Assembly (NCBI RefSeq): GCF_025583945.1
Contig: NZ_JAOEGU010000024.1
Coordinates: forward strand, 1-58,428
Reading direction: 5' to 3'
Origin: Methylobacter psychrophilus
Lineage (GTDB): Bacteria; Pseudomonadota; Gammaproteobacteria; Methylococcales; Methylomonadaceae
Length of the DNA stretch: 58,428 nucleotides
Shown here: positions 1 to 8,592 of the stretch, in pieces
Position numbering within the stretch: the first letter of the stretch is position 1
How the letters are laid out: the number at the start of each line of letters is the position of its first letter
Made by a program: the position numbers and the translations under genes
Notes under the pieces: model-generated
Seen by the model: only the letters and a program-made list of their open reading frames with translations
Database searches by the model: none
What the model was told of the DNA's origin: nothing

Positions 1-201
1 TCACATGTATTCCCAAGACAGTTTTATGCGCTATTAAATAAATTTCTGGCCATTGATGTTTTTATGGAAAAGCGCAACCAGCTTATTTTTACATGGCCAT
101 CAGCATTGCAACCATTTCGTATCGTGGAAAGACAAGTATTATGGGCGTCTATGGTGAAAGACAGTTTCATGAACCAAAACCCGTTTATTGCCGTTTACTA
201 A
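1..201 (+). CDS. C-terminal end of an unidentified protein (partial)
   Basis: Frame 1 is open from the first base of the window to a TAA at 199-201 and gives 66 residues with ordinary protein composition (FPRQFYALLNKF near the start, NPFIAVY at the end). The start lies outside the window. I do not recognise the family. The run of aromatic and hydrophobic residues suggests a folded cytosolic domain, but no motif is visible. It is followed by a gene-free stretch holding a small inverted-repeat element. Confidence 0.5.
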   Translation, partial: SHVFPRQFYALLNKFLAIDVFMEKRNQLIFTWPSALQPFRIVERQVLWASMVKDSFMNQNPFIAVY

Positions 202-260
202 GCTTCGCGAATGACAGGTATAGGGAAGCCTAAATCCATACCCCAATGTCTCATTTGGGT

Positions 261-433
261 CCAGACTGTGTGAAAACTCACAAACAAATTCTTCAGAGGT
301 TAAATTTACTCCATTTACTGGTAAAAACAGGTTGAACTATCAATGGTTACTTCCATTTTAAAGTGTAATTCAATCAATAATCCGTTAATTATTTCCACCA
401 GTATTGGTGATGTTGAGTTTTGACACAGTCTGG
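261..433. repeat. Small inverted-repeat element (MITE-like)
   Basis: A 20-base end, CCAGACTGTGTGAAAACTCA (261-280), is matched at 414-433 by its reverse complement with one mismatch (TGAGTTTTGACACAGTCTGG). The interior of about 130 bases is AT-rich and has no ORF. Size and terminal repeats fit a MITE moved in trans by a transposase that is not in the window. The remaining sequence up to the PEP-CTERM gene holds no gene I can see. Confidence 0.55.
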
Positions 434-632
434 GTCGATACCGAACGTTGAACAAAAAACCAGATCCGCTAACTTTTTTATCAAAAATTTGGCGGGCCGT
501 TGACGGCCATTTACGGACGACTGCATTTTGACCGTCAGTGACGGCATTTGAATGGATACCTGCCTGTGAGCTTAACTATACTTGATTGCAAGACCTGATC
601 TTTTACAGTACACGAACGTTGGCGTATATTCC

Positions 633-1271
633 TTACCGTGACCGATTACCTGACTTAGGGCGCACAAATCCAATCATGCCAAGAATTGCGGAACCGAACA
701 GCCATATAGCAGCCGGAACAGGAACTGCATTAGTTGTAGTGAGATTAGTAATGCCTATATAGGCACTTGTTAGAGTGAAATATTTTATTGAATTACTATT
801 CTCAAGAAATCCATAGAACTGTCCTGTATTAATTCCTCCTCCAGTTGAAAAGTTAAGTTCACTAGACTCAATTAAAGTATTTGTGGAATCAAAAACCGCA
901 ATGACAGGAGTGCTGCCATAACCTGGAAGATAATTCAAAAACCCGCCGACCCCCTTCAATAGCGAATTAAATTCAAATTTCATAGTGTCTAAGGTACTGA
1001 GTCCATAAACATCTGCCATAGGCCCTAAAGCCCCATCCCATAATCCGTTACTGCCAAAACCGAAACCACTATCACGCCCGAAGAAAGAGGCGTTTGTAGA
1101 AGACCACTTAATGTCTGAAAATGTTACTGGACCCAACCCAACATAATTCACGGCAGGCATAGAAACAATGGTACCTCCAGGTAAAGAAGTGATCAGCGAT
1201 GCAACAGCAACACTAGTCATTCCAAACATCATTACGCCAATTGCCAATCCTGCCAAATGTTTCTTTGTCAT
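633..1271 (-). CDS. PEP-CTERM sorting domain protein
   Basis: This is a secreted protein of 212 residues. The start chosen is the ATG at 1271 (MTKKHLAG), because an AAGGGGGA ribosome-binding site lies about six bases upstream; a longer reading from 1310 would bury that site inside the gene. The N-terminus is a signal peptide (Lys-rich, then a hydrophobic stretch ending near AVAS). The C-terminus has the PEP-CTERM arrangement: VPVPAAIWLFG motif, hydrophobic helix (SAILGMIGF), then basic residues (RPKSGNR). In this family the tail is recognised by an exosortase and the protein is processed at the envelope, usually in bacteria that make exopolysaccharide. The central region has no recognisable domain. 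No exosortase gene is in the window, so the sorting enzyme must be elsewhere. A second PEP-CTERM gene lies upstream on the same strand, about 200 bases away. Confidence 0.85.
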   Translation of the reverse strand: MTKKHLAGLAIGVMMFGMTSVAVASLITSLPGGTIVSMPAVNYVGLGPVTFSDIKWSSTNASFFGRDSGFGFGSNGLWDGALGPMADVYGLSTLDTMKFEFNSLLKGVGGFLNYLPGYGSTPVIAVFDSTNTLIESSELNFSTGGGINTGQFYGFLENSNSIKYFTLTSAYIGITNLTTTNAVPVPAAIWLFGSAILGMIGFVRPKSGNRSR

Positions 1272-1475
1272 TTTTGATTCCCCCTTTACGGTTTGACCCA
1301 GCGAGACCACCCCGCTTAATAAGTAATTAAATCGTTTTCCTTATATCTACCACGAAAAATGCTTTGCCATTTGATATGACGAAGTCGTCACTTAGTTGAA
1401 GACCTTTCTGCTCAAAAAGGTAATGAAGTAATTAAAAATCTAAGAATACAAATCCAATAAAGCTGCATCTGTACG

Positions 1476-2207
1476 CTATTGCATTAAGTTAGCGATTTTT
1501 TTGCGAGTGAATGACAGTACACCCAATAAACCACTTAAGAATAGCCAGAGCGCGCTGGGTATCGGAACGGCAGTAACGGTTATGTTAACCCCCATATATT
1601 GCCCGTACAAAGTGGTTGTTTGAGTAAGAAAAGTAACTTGTTCGCCCGCCGTCATATTCATGGAAGTTAACGACATACCAGGGAACAAATTTGCGTTAAA
1701 TTGAGCGGCAGTATCAGTCCGATATAAACCATTAACTCCGGTATTATTTTCAGCAACTAAGACTCCACCAATCGAAAGGGTCCAATTAGCATCCCGACAA
1801 CACCCGAATTGAGCATCCCAAGCATTTCCTGAAATAGAATATAGCCCAGCCGATGGGCTAGTCCATGTTATCCCGACAAAAGTAGTGTCTCCACCCAAAG
1901 ACCTTGAAAGCGTATGTATTGTAATATCTCCAGATTTTAGATCATGTAAACCAACATAATCAGTCGTCGGCCACTGTAAAACTGACCCATCAAGACCAGC
2001 CAGGTAACTCCACCCTATTCTATCTCCTAGATAAATTGTTGGGGCTGTTTGCGTAATTGGCGCTCCACCTTGGTTGTAAGACCAGACGCCATTGGGATTA
2101 GACGCATCACTGAAATCCGTTGCCAGATCATAAGTAGTAGAAGCCTGTGAGGCGACACTGACTGTTAGAAACGTAACTACGCCAATCATTTTATTTACTT
2201 TCTTCAT
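1476..2207 (-). CDS. PEP-CTERM sorting domain protein
   Basis: This is a 243-residue secreted protein. It has a signal peptide (MKKVNKMIGVV..., cleavage probably after SQAS) and a C-terminal VPIPSALWLF motif followed by a hydrophobic helix and TRKK, the variant PEP-CTERM tail common in methanotrophs. The start ATG at 2207 is preceded by AAGGA eight bases upstream. The middle contains a CCRD pair and beta-rich, Gly/Thr-rich sequence resembling a carbohydrate-binding sandwich, but no family can be named with confidence. It lies head-to-tail with the PEP-CTERM gene at 633-1271. The 200-base gap suggests separate or loosely linked transcription. The overall role in the extracellular matrix is inferred from the sorting signal. 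Confidence 0.85.
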   Translation of the reverse strand: MKKVNKMIGVVTFLTVSVASQASTTYDLATDFSDASNPNGVWSYNQGGAPITQTAPTIYLGDRIGWSYLAGLDGSVLQWPTTDYVGLHDLKSGDITIHTLSRSLGGDTTFVGITWTSPSAGLYSISGNAWDAQFGCCRDANWTLSIGGVLVAENNTGVNGLYRTDTAAQFNANLFPGMSLTSMNMTAGEQVTFLTQTTTLYGQYMGVNITVTAVPIPSALWLFLSGLLGVLSFTRKKIANLMQ

Positions 2208-2942
2208 TAGTATTCCTTTTGAATTTAAGTGAAAAAAAATATCTTTACTTGCTTAATTTATATCAATACTTAGGGGAGTTTTGATAGTTAATGCTTCACG
2301 AATAACAAGGCTTGTAGCTGTTTGTGGAGAATTAAATCAAACTTATGCAAAATGCAGAGTCGCATTAAATATTAACTAATTGAAAATTAACGAGTTATTT
2401 ATTAGTATAAACTATAGTATTTCTGAAGGAGATTCGTCAAATAACATACCACTAACTTAAAAGTGTCCGAAGTATTGATTTAATATATTGGACGATAATA
2501 AAAATCTATTCAAAACTCTAACGAATTTTTTGCCTCTAATTATTATTTTACCAATCATTTCTAGCATTGCCACTGTCTGCAATACGAGGGGAACCGAACC
2601 GTCAGTTATTAGAAGTCAATGACCGTTGTGGGTCGAATGACGATCAAGGTCAATGTGTAGATTTAAAGCATTTCCAAGCACCAACTAAACTTCAGGAAAA
2701 TTGTATTACTTAAAATAGAAAAATCAATCCGTATAAATACCTATAACAACTAGCTTTAAAAATAAGCTGCTTTAGCTGTCAAAAGTGTGCTGACGATTTT
2801 AAACACGTTAAAAAAATACATGAAGATTACTTACTTTGCCATTGTCGTTATTGATCATTAGTGCTGCTTGAATCACTAAAATTGACTGGCAGCTTTATGT
2901 GAGCAAGCTGTCATCCAAAAATTAAGGGCGAATGACAGCTGT

Positions 2943-2974
2943 GGGTCGCTATGTAAAGCTTTACATAGCGACCC
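2943..2974. repeat. Perfect 32-bp palindrome
   Basis: The half-site GGGTCGCTATGTAAAG (2943-2958) is followed without spacer by its exact reverse complement. The symmetry centre is the HindIII-like AAGCTT. Its right edge overlaps the left end of the inverted-repeat element at 2969. It could be a dimeric protein-binding site, a resolution site, or the scar of two abutting element ends. Confidence 0.8.
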
Positions 2975-3356
2975 CTATGCATAGTGCCTAACTATGTATA
3001 GAAGTGTTTCGTTTTGACTTGTACCCCTTGCGCTACCTGGCATTGCTGGTAGCAATCTTTACATAGTTACAGTGCCTGATCAGCCATCATCGGGATGATT
3101 TAGCGGTACATTTTTGTATCGGTTTTTTGGATATCCCCATTTCTTTGCCCTTCATCGCTAAGTTGACCAATGATTAAATGACAGTGAGAAGAATCCATAC
3201 AATTTCTTGAGTCTGGTGGATTTTTCACTTCAGAACGCCAGCGAAACTATGTGAAGATAATGGACTGCCAATTTTTCTGTAGACCAATGAAATAGAGCTT
3301 CGCAGCCTACAACCATCTATAAACTATTCATAGTTAGGCACTATGCATAGGGGTCG
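2969..3356. repeat. 388-bp element with 28-bp perfect inverted terminal repeats
   Basis: Bases 2969-2996 (beginning CGACCCCTATGCATAG) recur as an exact reverse complement at 3329-3356 (ending CTATGCATAGGGGTCG). The roughly 330-base interior has no ORF. The structure fits a MITE or a deleted insertion sequence. No target duplication is obvious, because the left edge runs into the palindrome. Confidence 0.7.
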
Positions 3357-3820
3357 GTTGCTGCCGGTCACGTTTCCCTGATGTTTTAGATACTCATAAA
3401 GAAAATGCTCCGCTATTTTCCTAACAGGGTATTTTTTAGTCTCAAATCCCCCTCAACAAATCAACCCGCTTTCAGAGAAGTTTGGATTAATATGAGTTTT
3501 TTTAAAGCAAATTGTTAATGGTCAACGCCTTAAAGCTGGAAATAGATAGGCAAAAATAAAAGTATAGAGCTATAGCGTTTATTATATGATATGTTTTTAA
3601 ACATATCCTTTGTATTTTAATAAAGTATGTGTGAAACTAGCATTCCCCCCCGCTTTAGATTTATTTATGCGAGGGTTTTTTCTATTGTCCCCGCCAGGGC
3701 AGGTTCCTGGTGAAGCTACAGGCCATGGTCAGTAGCACAAATCTATTTTTTTCTGGCTCATATAAGTGAGTTTTATTAGAAGATAATCAGTGGCTTAATA
3801 AATGGGGGTAATAAAAAATC

Positions 3821-5536
3821 ATGTATACATTCAAAGAATCAATTAATTCCGACGTAACTTTTCAAACCAATTTATCGCTGCACCCCTGGATAGAGCACTT
3901 TGTCATTCGTGTTTCTGTGGGTTTATCTTTTATTGTTAACGATTTTTTAAATAATATCGAAGATATTTTTGTAACTGATAAGCCCGACCTTGCTTTTTTA
4001 CGCATAACAGAAGAAGTCGATGGGATGGGCGGAAACCAAGAAATATCTGCGTTGTATCAGCGAAAACTTCGTATTTTTATGCAAGCTGATCATCAAATTA
4101 AAGCACGCGACGAAGCATTAATACATATGGCGGAGAACGCAATATTTCTTTCGTTGAAAACTTGTTTTCGTTGCGGCCATGAGCTTGAAATGATAAATAT
4201 TAATGATGACGAAGTGCGGCGCTTAGCCCCATTTTTACCAACGATGCCTCCCGACAAAATGTGTAGAGGCGATGCGAGTATTTGCATATCATGTGCCGTT
4301 GGAGACTGGAAAAAAGACAAGCAAGAGATAAGTTATTCAACCGCTGAAATTGACGCAGTTGACGGTGGTAAGCAGCACTGGAGTGATATGAATGACCAGC
4401 AATCGTTGACGGAGGCTCTAACAAAAATAACGGAGGAAGAGGCGGAGTGTTTGAGCAATACAGAAAAAAGAGAGAGGAGCGCAATTCAACAAGCAAAAGA
4501 CAATGAGAACAAACGCGATAAACAGAAAGATGCTTTACTTAAAGCGCCATCTGGTAAAAGTGTAGCTATATTTGACATGGCTGATGTTGACAAATTATTA
4601 AGTGATAATTCTGAAGCATCGCGAGATCAAGTTGCTAGGATAAAGGGGCTGGTAAAGAAGATTAAGCAAGTCTCACCTCGTAAAAAACTGGTGACAATAC
4701 CTGATCAATGGTGTGAGTATTGCGATAATTTAGCACTTAAGTTCCCGAATTTCACCGAGGTTATTTTCTATTTGCGTAATCAACTGGCTTTATCCGATTT
4801 AGGCGATAAAGTCTTAAGATTTTTGCCAATATTATTAGTTGGTGGGCCTGGTATTGGAAAATCTGAGATCTGTCTAACGATCAGTGAGTATTTTGCAACA
4901 ACCCTAAAAATCATTGATATATCCAGCGCACAGACAGGTACTGCACTGACGGGTAGCGAATCCTACTGGGGAAATACGCAGCCAGGGATGTTATTTACTG
5001 AATTAGTTTTGGGTGTCGGAAACGTGGCTAATCCTATTATTATTTTGGATGAACTGGACAAGGCGAATTCGAGCTCGGACTATGATCCTCTGGCAGCGCT
5101 TCATACTTTGCTTGAACCAAGGCAGGCAAAGCGTTTTCAGGATCTATCAGTACCAGATATTATTGTTGACGCATCACATGTTATTTGGATAGCAACTGCT
5201 AATAGTATTGATCTGATTGAGGCACCCATTTTAGATCGTTTTACGGTTTTCAATATCGCTGATCCGGATGCCGATCAAATGATTGCTATTGTGAATAGTC
5301 AGTACCAGCGTTTTATAGATAAGCATCCATCCGGTGGGGTTTTTGAGAAAGAGATACGTGATGATGTAAGGAACGAATTGTGCAATCACCACCCGCGCAA
5401 AGTGAGGAAATTACTGGAGCAGGCTTTTGGTTTAGCTGCTTTTGATAAGCGCAATTATTTAATCGTCCAAGATATTAAAGACAGTGATGTTAGCAAAAAA
5501 CGTAAATCTGGCATTGGTTTTATAATGCCTGTTTAA
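3821..5536 (+). CDS. Zinc-ribbon and Lon-like AAA ATPase domain protein
   Basis: This 571-residue protein has no close named family that I recognise. The N-terminal ~110 residues are of unknown fold. Next comes a cysteine cluster, CFRCGH and, after a spacer, CRGDASICISC, consistent with a zinc ribbon (~115-160). A charged, Lys/Glu-rich segment (~200-245) is probably coiled coil. A P-loop ATPase follows: Walker A GGPGIGKS (~343-350), Walker B IIILDELDKA (~407-416), and sensor-type IWIATANS. The order and spacing match the AAA domain of Lon proteases, but the protein ends soon after the ATPase lid, so there is no protease domain. It may be a remodelling ATPase. It stands upstream of a small secreted protein and a broken DUF932 gene; DUF932 genes are typical of plasmids and integrative elements. 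The start codon is weakly supported: the GGGGG upstream is about 13 bases away. Confidence 0.75.
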   Translation: MYTFKESINSDVTFQTNLSLHPWIEHFVIRVSVGLSFIVNDFLNNIEDIFVTDKPDLAFLRITEEVDGMGGNQEISALYQRKLRIFMQADHQIKARDEALIHMAENAIFLSLKTCFRCGHELEMININDDEVRRLAPFLPTMPPDKMCRGDASICISCAVGDWKKDKQEISYSTAEIDAVDGGKQHWSDMNDQQSLTEALTKITEEEAECLSNTEKRERSAIQQAKDNENKRDKQKDALLKAPSGKSVAIFDMADVDKLLSDNSEASRDQVARIKGLVKKIKQVSPRKKLVTIPDQWCEYCDNLALKFPNFTEVIFYLRNQLALSDLGDKVLRFLPILLVGGPGIGKSEICLTISEYFATTLKIIDISSAQTGTALTGSESYWGNTQPGMLFTELVLGVGNVANPIIILDELDKANSSSDYDPLAALHTLLEPRQAKRFQDLSVPDIIVDASHVIWIATANSIDLIEAPILDRFTVFNIADPDADQMIAIVNSQYQRFIDKHPSGGVFEKEIRDDVRNELCNHHPRKVRKLLEQAFGLAAFDKRNYLIVQDIKDSDVSKKRKSGIGFIMPV

Positions 5537-5550
5537 ACTTTTTTGGCACC

Positions 5551-5586
5551 GCCAGGGTAAGCCCTTATATTTGCTACCCCTGGGGC
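5551..5586 (+). terminator. GC-rich hairpin after the AAA ATPase gene
   Basis: GCCAGGGTAAGC (5551-5562) can pair with GCTACCCCTGGGGC (5573-5586) to give an imperfect GC-rich stem just after the stop codon at 5536. There is no clear T-run after it, so it is at best a weak intrinsic terminator or a transcript-end stabiliser. Confidence 0.35.
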
Positions 5587-5632
5587 GCTAAAATAATTGC
5601 GGTTATGCTTTTAATATAAGGTTGATACGAGA

Positions 5633-6073
5633 ATGCAAATAATAAATGGCGGTGTCTCTAGAATTTTGTTATCAGCGGTATTAATTACTTTGTCTGTGGG
5701 TATTTATGCTGATCAAAAAGAAAGAACATACGAAAGATACGACACGGGTGATGACGCATCAATTACAATTCGCGAGGAGGGGAGTGGTGTATTGCGGGTT
5801 AAAGGCCTTGCCGTATGGTCTCCAGTGACGGGGAGTCCGCATCTCGGGGAGATAGGCGGTACGGTAAAAATTAAAAATGGGGTCGCGCATTATTCACTTG
5901 GTAAGTGTAAAGCAACACTTACTTTTACAAAAAATGAATTAATAGTAACCGATGATAAAGGGGATTGCGGTGGTATGAATGTCGGATTTAATGGTTCTTA
6001 CAACGAGGTGAAAGAAAAGCTTAATGACTACTCGATTTTCACTAAAAAAGAGATCAGCGTGAAACATAATTAA
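5633..6073 (+). CDS. Small secreted protein of unknown function
   Basis: This is a 146-residue protein with a clear signal peptide (hydrophobic ILLSAVLITLSVGI, cleavage near YADQ). The mature part is about 120 residues, beta-rich and charged, with cysteines in KCKA and GDCGG that could form one disulfide in the periplasm. I do not recognise the family; the pattern of a short lipocalin- or MliC-like barrel is only a guess. The start ATG at 5633 follows AAGG at 5620-5623, about nine bases upstream. It lies 97 bases after the AAA ATPase gene, separated by a possible hairpin, so it may have its own promoter. Confidence 0.6.
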   Translation: MQIINGGVSRILLSAVLITLSVGIYADQKERTYERYDTGDDASITIREEGSGVLRVKGLAVWSPVTGSPHLGEIGGTVKIKNGVAHYSLGKCKATLTFTKNELIVTDDKGDCGGMNVGFNGSYNEVKEKLNDYSIFTKKEISVKHN

Positions 6074-6154
6074 ACTAATAAAATATTTCGAACTGAAAAT
6101 TTCGGAATATTCGGATGGAACTTGCACCGCAATTACCCAAATAAAGGACATAAA

Positions 6155-6232
6155 ATGGCACATGAAATTGATCAAACCACTGGCCGCAATGCTATCGCTT
6201 TTGTTGGTGAAACTCCTTGGCATGGACTATAG
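6155..6232 (+). pseudogene. 5' fragment of a DUF932-type gene, cut by the IS630 element
   Basis: An ATG at 6155, preceded by AAAGGA, opens a reading frame beginning MAHEIDQTTGRNA and continuing FVGETPWHGL, which is the characteristic N-terminus of the DUF932 (phage/plasmid-like protein, TIGR03299) family. In intact members the Trp-His-Gly is followed by a long domain. Here the frame ends after 25 residues in a TAG created by the TATAG end of the insertion sequence. No continuation of the gene is visible beyond the other IS end at 7301, so the rest has been deleted. DUF932 genes are usually carried by mobile elements, so this is probably a remnant of one. Confidence 0.75.
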
Positions 6233-7301
6233 TTTTTCAGATAAATAATTTCTACGCCGCTTAGCGAAATATATCAGTAGGCTATATCAAAATCCTTACG
6301 CATTTTCTGCATAACACAGATAATTTTACTGGCATCCTGCATATAAGATTTGAATGTTTTCACGACTGAATCATGAAGGTCTTCAAACGTTTTAAAATAT
6401 TTCAAGTGGGTTGCGTCACGTTTGGTATTTTTCCAAAGCTTCTCAATGGGATTGTAATCAGGGGAATAGGCGGGGAGCGGCGTAATCGCAAGACGATCCG
6501 CGTGAAGCGCCTTAAACTCATTGACTATTTTACTATGATGATAAGGCGCACCGTCTTCAACCAGAAAAACTTTACCATTATAGTGTGTGAGTAGTTGTTC
6601 TAAAAACTCAATATAACTGAGCCCATTAAATTTCCCTGCTGTTTCGGTATGTTTTAGTATAACTGATTGATAAGTTATCATTAATTTTTCATCAACAAGT
6701 GCTTTTAGCGCGTTTAAAAAATCAAATTTTGTTGCATACAGCTCGCCTTTTAAAGTCTTCAGCAGAGCAAGCAGATCCGTAGGTAATGCTGCCTCTTTCA
6801 ATAATTTCAGCGATTTTGGTTGCAGGGAATAGGCAAGTAATTGCCGATATTGAAAGCTTCCGCCTCCCAGTTCAATCGTACCGAACATTTTTAGTCCCTT
6901 GCGTATCCCTCTGGTTTTAACCGTTGGTTGTTGTCCTATCGGAGCCCAAGTGCGGGCCAAGGAACCCCACATCGCAAAGGAGACCTCATCACCAAACAAC
7001 ACCACCGATTTTTCTTCTTTTGCTTTTTTGATCAGCGCGGGTACAGTTTCCTCCAGCTAGATTTTTCTGGTCTTTTCATGTTTTTCCTCATCCTTCATCT
7101 ATAACAAATAGGTGTTGTTGCTAATAGGTAGGCTTGAATATTATTTAATTTAAACGCGGTTAACAAAATTGCTCATAGCTATTTCTAATAGCGCTTTGGG
7201 AAAAAGATATTGCTAACACTGCCATTAATATGATCACTCTATATTGTTAAATGAACATATTCTAACGGAATTTTTGGAAATTTAATTTCTGAAACTCTAT
7301 A
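6228..7301 (-). mobile_element. Decayed IS630-family insertion sequence
   Basis: The left end TATAGTTTTTCAGATAAA and the right end ...TTTCTGAAACTCTATA are imperfect inverted repeats. Insertion is at a TA dinucleotide, as is normal for IS630/Tc1-mariner transposases. The element is 1074 bp and carries one transposase gene on the minus strand, without its N-terminal region and with an internal stop. Its ends match the family of roughly 110-bp MITEs found at 38.7, 44.6, 51.1 and 56.8 kb, so an intact relative elsewhere in the genome could have mobilised them. It has interrupted a DUF932 gene. Confidence 0.85.
6274..7098 (-). pseudogene. IS630-family DDE transposase, truncated and with an in-frame stop
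   Basis: From 7005 down to 6274 the frame encodes the catalytic domain: LFGDEVSFAMWG (first Asp), VFLVEDGAPYHHS (second Asp), and PAYSPDYNPIEKLWKNTKR (Glu in NPIE), the standard IS630 DDE signature. Reading further upstream, the same frame continues to an ATG at 7098 (MKDEEKHEKTRK), but a TAG at 7057-7059 interrupts it just before LEETVPALIKK. The helix-turn-helix part of about 130 residues that normally precedes the catalytic domain is missing: only ~200 bases of AT-rich non-coding sequence lie between 7098 and the IS end. The protein is unlikely to transpose its own element. Confidence 0.85.
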
Positions 7302-7917
7302 TCTATCTAATAAACTGCTTTAATGCCAACAAAGCTTTTTTATTCCGCTAACACTATTAACAATAGGTGAATTTAGAAATATAATTAAATTATTAGAAAT
7401 AATTTTACAGTTTAACAGGGTTTTATGAGAAAAAATAAAAAATCGATCATTAATGACGTGCATGTTAATACCGTTTTTTTAACAAAATTTTTGATAGAAT
7501 AATGGAAAATAAAGAACTTATAGATGATGATAGCAATACAATTAATCATAATGACCGTCGTAATATTATTGATTTTTTAAAAAAATCTATAATAGGTTAG
7601 CGACACAAATTTTTACTGTGATTAATTAACATAAAGTTAAGTTATCGAATAATTTTTTAAAAATAAAGTCGGACTTACTTTAATTTAGCTGATAGTCACC
7701 ATTACAATTGCTGGTATACATTTTAAATATTGTAGTTAATTAACCAAAAGTTGTTAAATGTGATTGTAAAAGTAGCGTAGAAAAAATTCTTTTAAATAGT
7801 CTTTATAAATAGTGTAAAAATAAATATTAATTTTTACTTGAATTTAAAAGCTAATGACCCAATATTTATTTATCAATAATAAATATTTTAAAATTAATAT
7901 AAATAAAAAGGTAAAAA
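7302..7917. other. Very AT-rich stretch without a clear gene
   Basis: This stretch is strongly AT-rich with poly-A and poly-T runs. The only reading frame with any merit is a 32-codon ORF (7502-7600), listed separately. The composition differs sharply from the BREX genes that follow, and it would be a natural target for H-NS/MvaT-type silencing. Promoters for the 98-residue gene at 7918 must lie here. Confidence 0.5.
7502..7600 (+). CDS. Possible 32-residue ORF with RR...FLKKSIIG tail
   Basis: ATG at 7502 to TAG at 7600. The peptide ends NDRRNIIDFLKKSIIG, reminiscent of the beginning of a twin-arginine signal peptide (RR, FLKK), but the frame stops before any hydrophobic core. It could be the broken start of a Tat-exported protein, a short leader, or chance. 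There is no good ribosome-binding site. Reported only because of the motif. Confidence 0.2.
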   Translation: MENKELIDDDSNTINHNDRRNIIDFLKKSIIG

Positions 7918-8214
7918 ATGAGTACATATAAATATCAATTTGGTTTCGATGGCGATGAAATAACTGGCATTGCTACAGTAGCTTTAGCGGTAGCTAAAGC
8001 GTCATCATTTGGTGATGATGTAATAGCGATGACTGATAATTATGATGGACATGCTGACGTAATTATTAATGAAGAAACTAATGAAGTTGTTTGCTATCTA
8101 GCAGATAAAGATGCTGCTTGCTCAAAATATAAAATTAATGTTGGTGAGTCATTTTTTTCCGGATTTACTTATGTTGGCACGTATACAAAGAAAGAATTAA
8201 GATGCTTATCTTGA
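7918..8214 (+). CDS. Small acidic protein of unknown function
   Basis: This 98-residue protein begins MSTYKYQFGFDGDEITG and is rich in Asp and Glu. It has a small Ala/Val-rich segment (IATVALAVAKASS) too short and polar for a membrane helix, and three cysteines. No signal peptide is seen. AAGG stands seven bases before the ATG. The gene sits alone in an AT-rich stretch between the IS630 element and the BREX operon, on the same strand as BREX but nearly 380 bases away. I do not recognise the family. The lack of frame decay in an AT-rich context supports a real gene. Confidence 0.5.
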   Translation: MSTYKYQFGFDGDEITGIATVALAVAKASSFGDDVIAMTDNYDGHADVIINEETNEVVCYLADKDAACSKYKINVGESFFSGFTYVGTYTKKELRCLS

Positions 8215-8369
8215 TTATGTGGTTAATTTGAAAAAACGATAGAGTTTTTACCATATTACATCTGGAGAGGCTTTAAACCACTTTTTAATTTACTAAAAAA
8301 ACACCATGATTGGTTTAAGAAAATTAAATTTTTAGGGTAATTATCATTGCTATTTTTTCATTATAGGTA

Positions 8370-8531
8370 TTAGATTTTCTTAAAATCTAAATTATTATTC
8401 ATATAAGTATAGTGAATCCCAAAATTCGGATAGTCGATTAAGATGGTGTCCTCGATAACGCCATACAGGACATAATCAGCACCGACTCCGGCGCTAAAAA
8501 TCATATCTTGCATTAATTTGATGGTGGTCAT
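8370..8531 (-). CDS. Possible 53-residue ORF upstream of BREX
   Basis: On the minus strand an ATG at 8531 opens a frame reading MTTIKLMQDMIFSAGVG and then ADYVLYGVIEDTILIDYP, ending at 8370. The residue composition is protein-like and the GC content of its first half is higher than the surroundings, but the ribosome-binding site is poor. It may be a small divergent gene beside the BREX regulator or a remnant of a longer gene. Confidence 0.3.
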   Translation of the reverse strand: MTTIKLMQDMIFSAGVGADYVLYGVIEDTILIDYPNFGIHYTYMNNNLDFKKI

Positions 8532-8592
8532 AAAATTGATCTGTATTTAATGAGATTGATTTTTTAGCTACCATCGGCGAAGTTTAAGAGAA

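Larger units (their letters stand above)
2208..3820. other. 1.6 kb gene-free stretch
   Basis: No convincing coding sequence is present on either strand and stop codons are dense. It contains the palindrome at 2943-2974 and the inverted-repeat element at 2969-3356, listed separately. The rest is AT-rich intergenic sequence between the divergent PEP-CTERM genes and the AAA ATPase gene, so it must hold promoters for both. I could not assign -35/-10 boxes securely. Confidence 0.6.

Noticed and set aside
6373-6594. Plus-strand ORF opposite the IS630 transposase
   Set aside because: Fully antisense to a recognised transposase domain.
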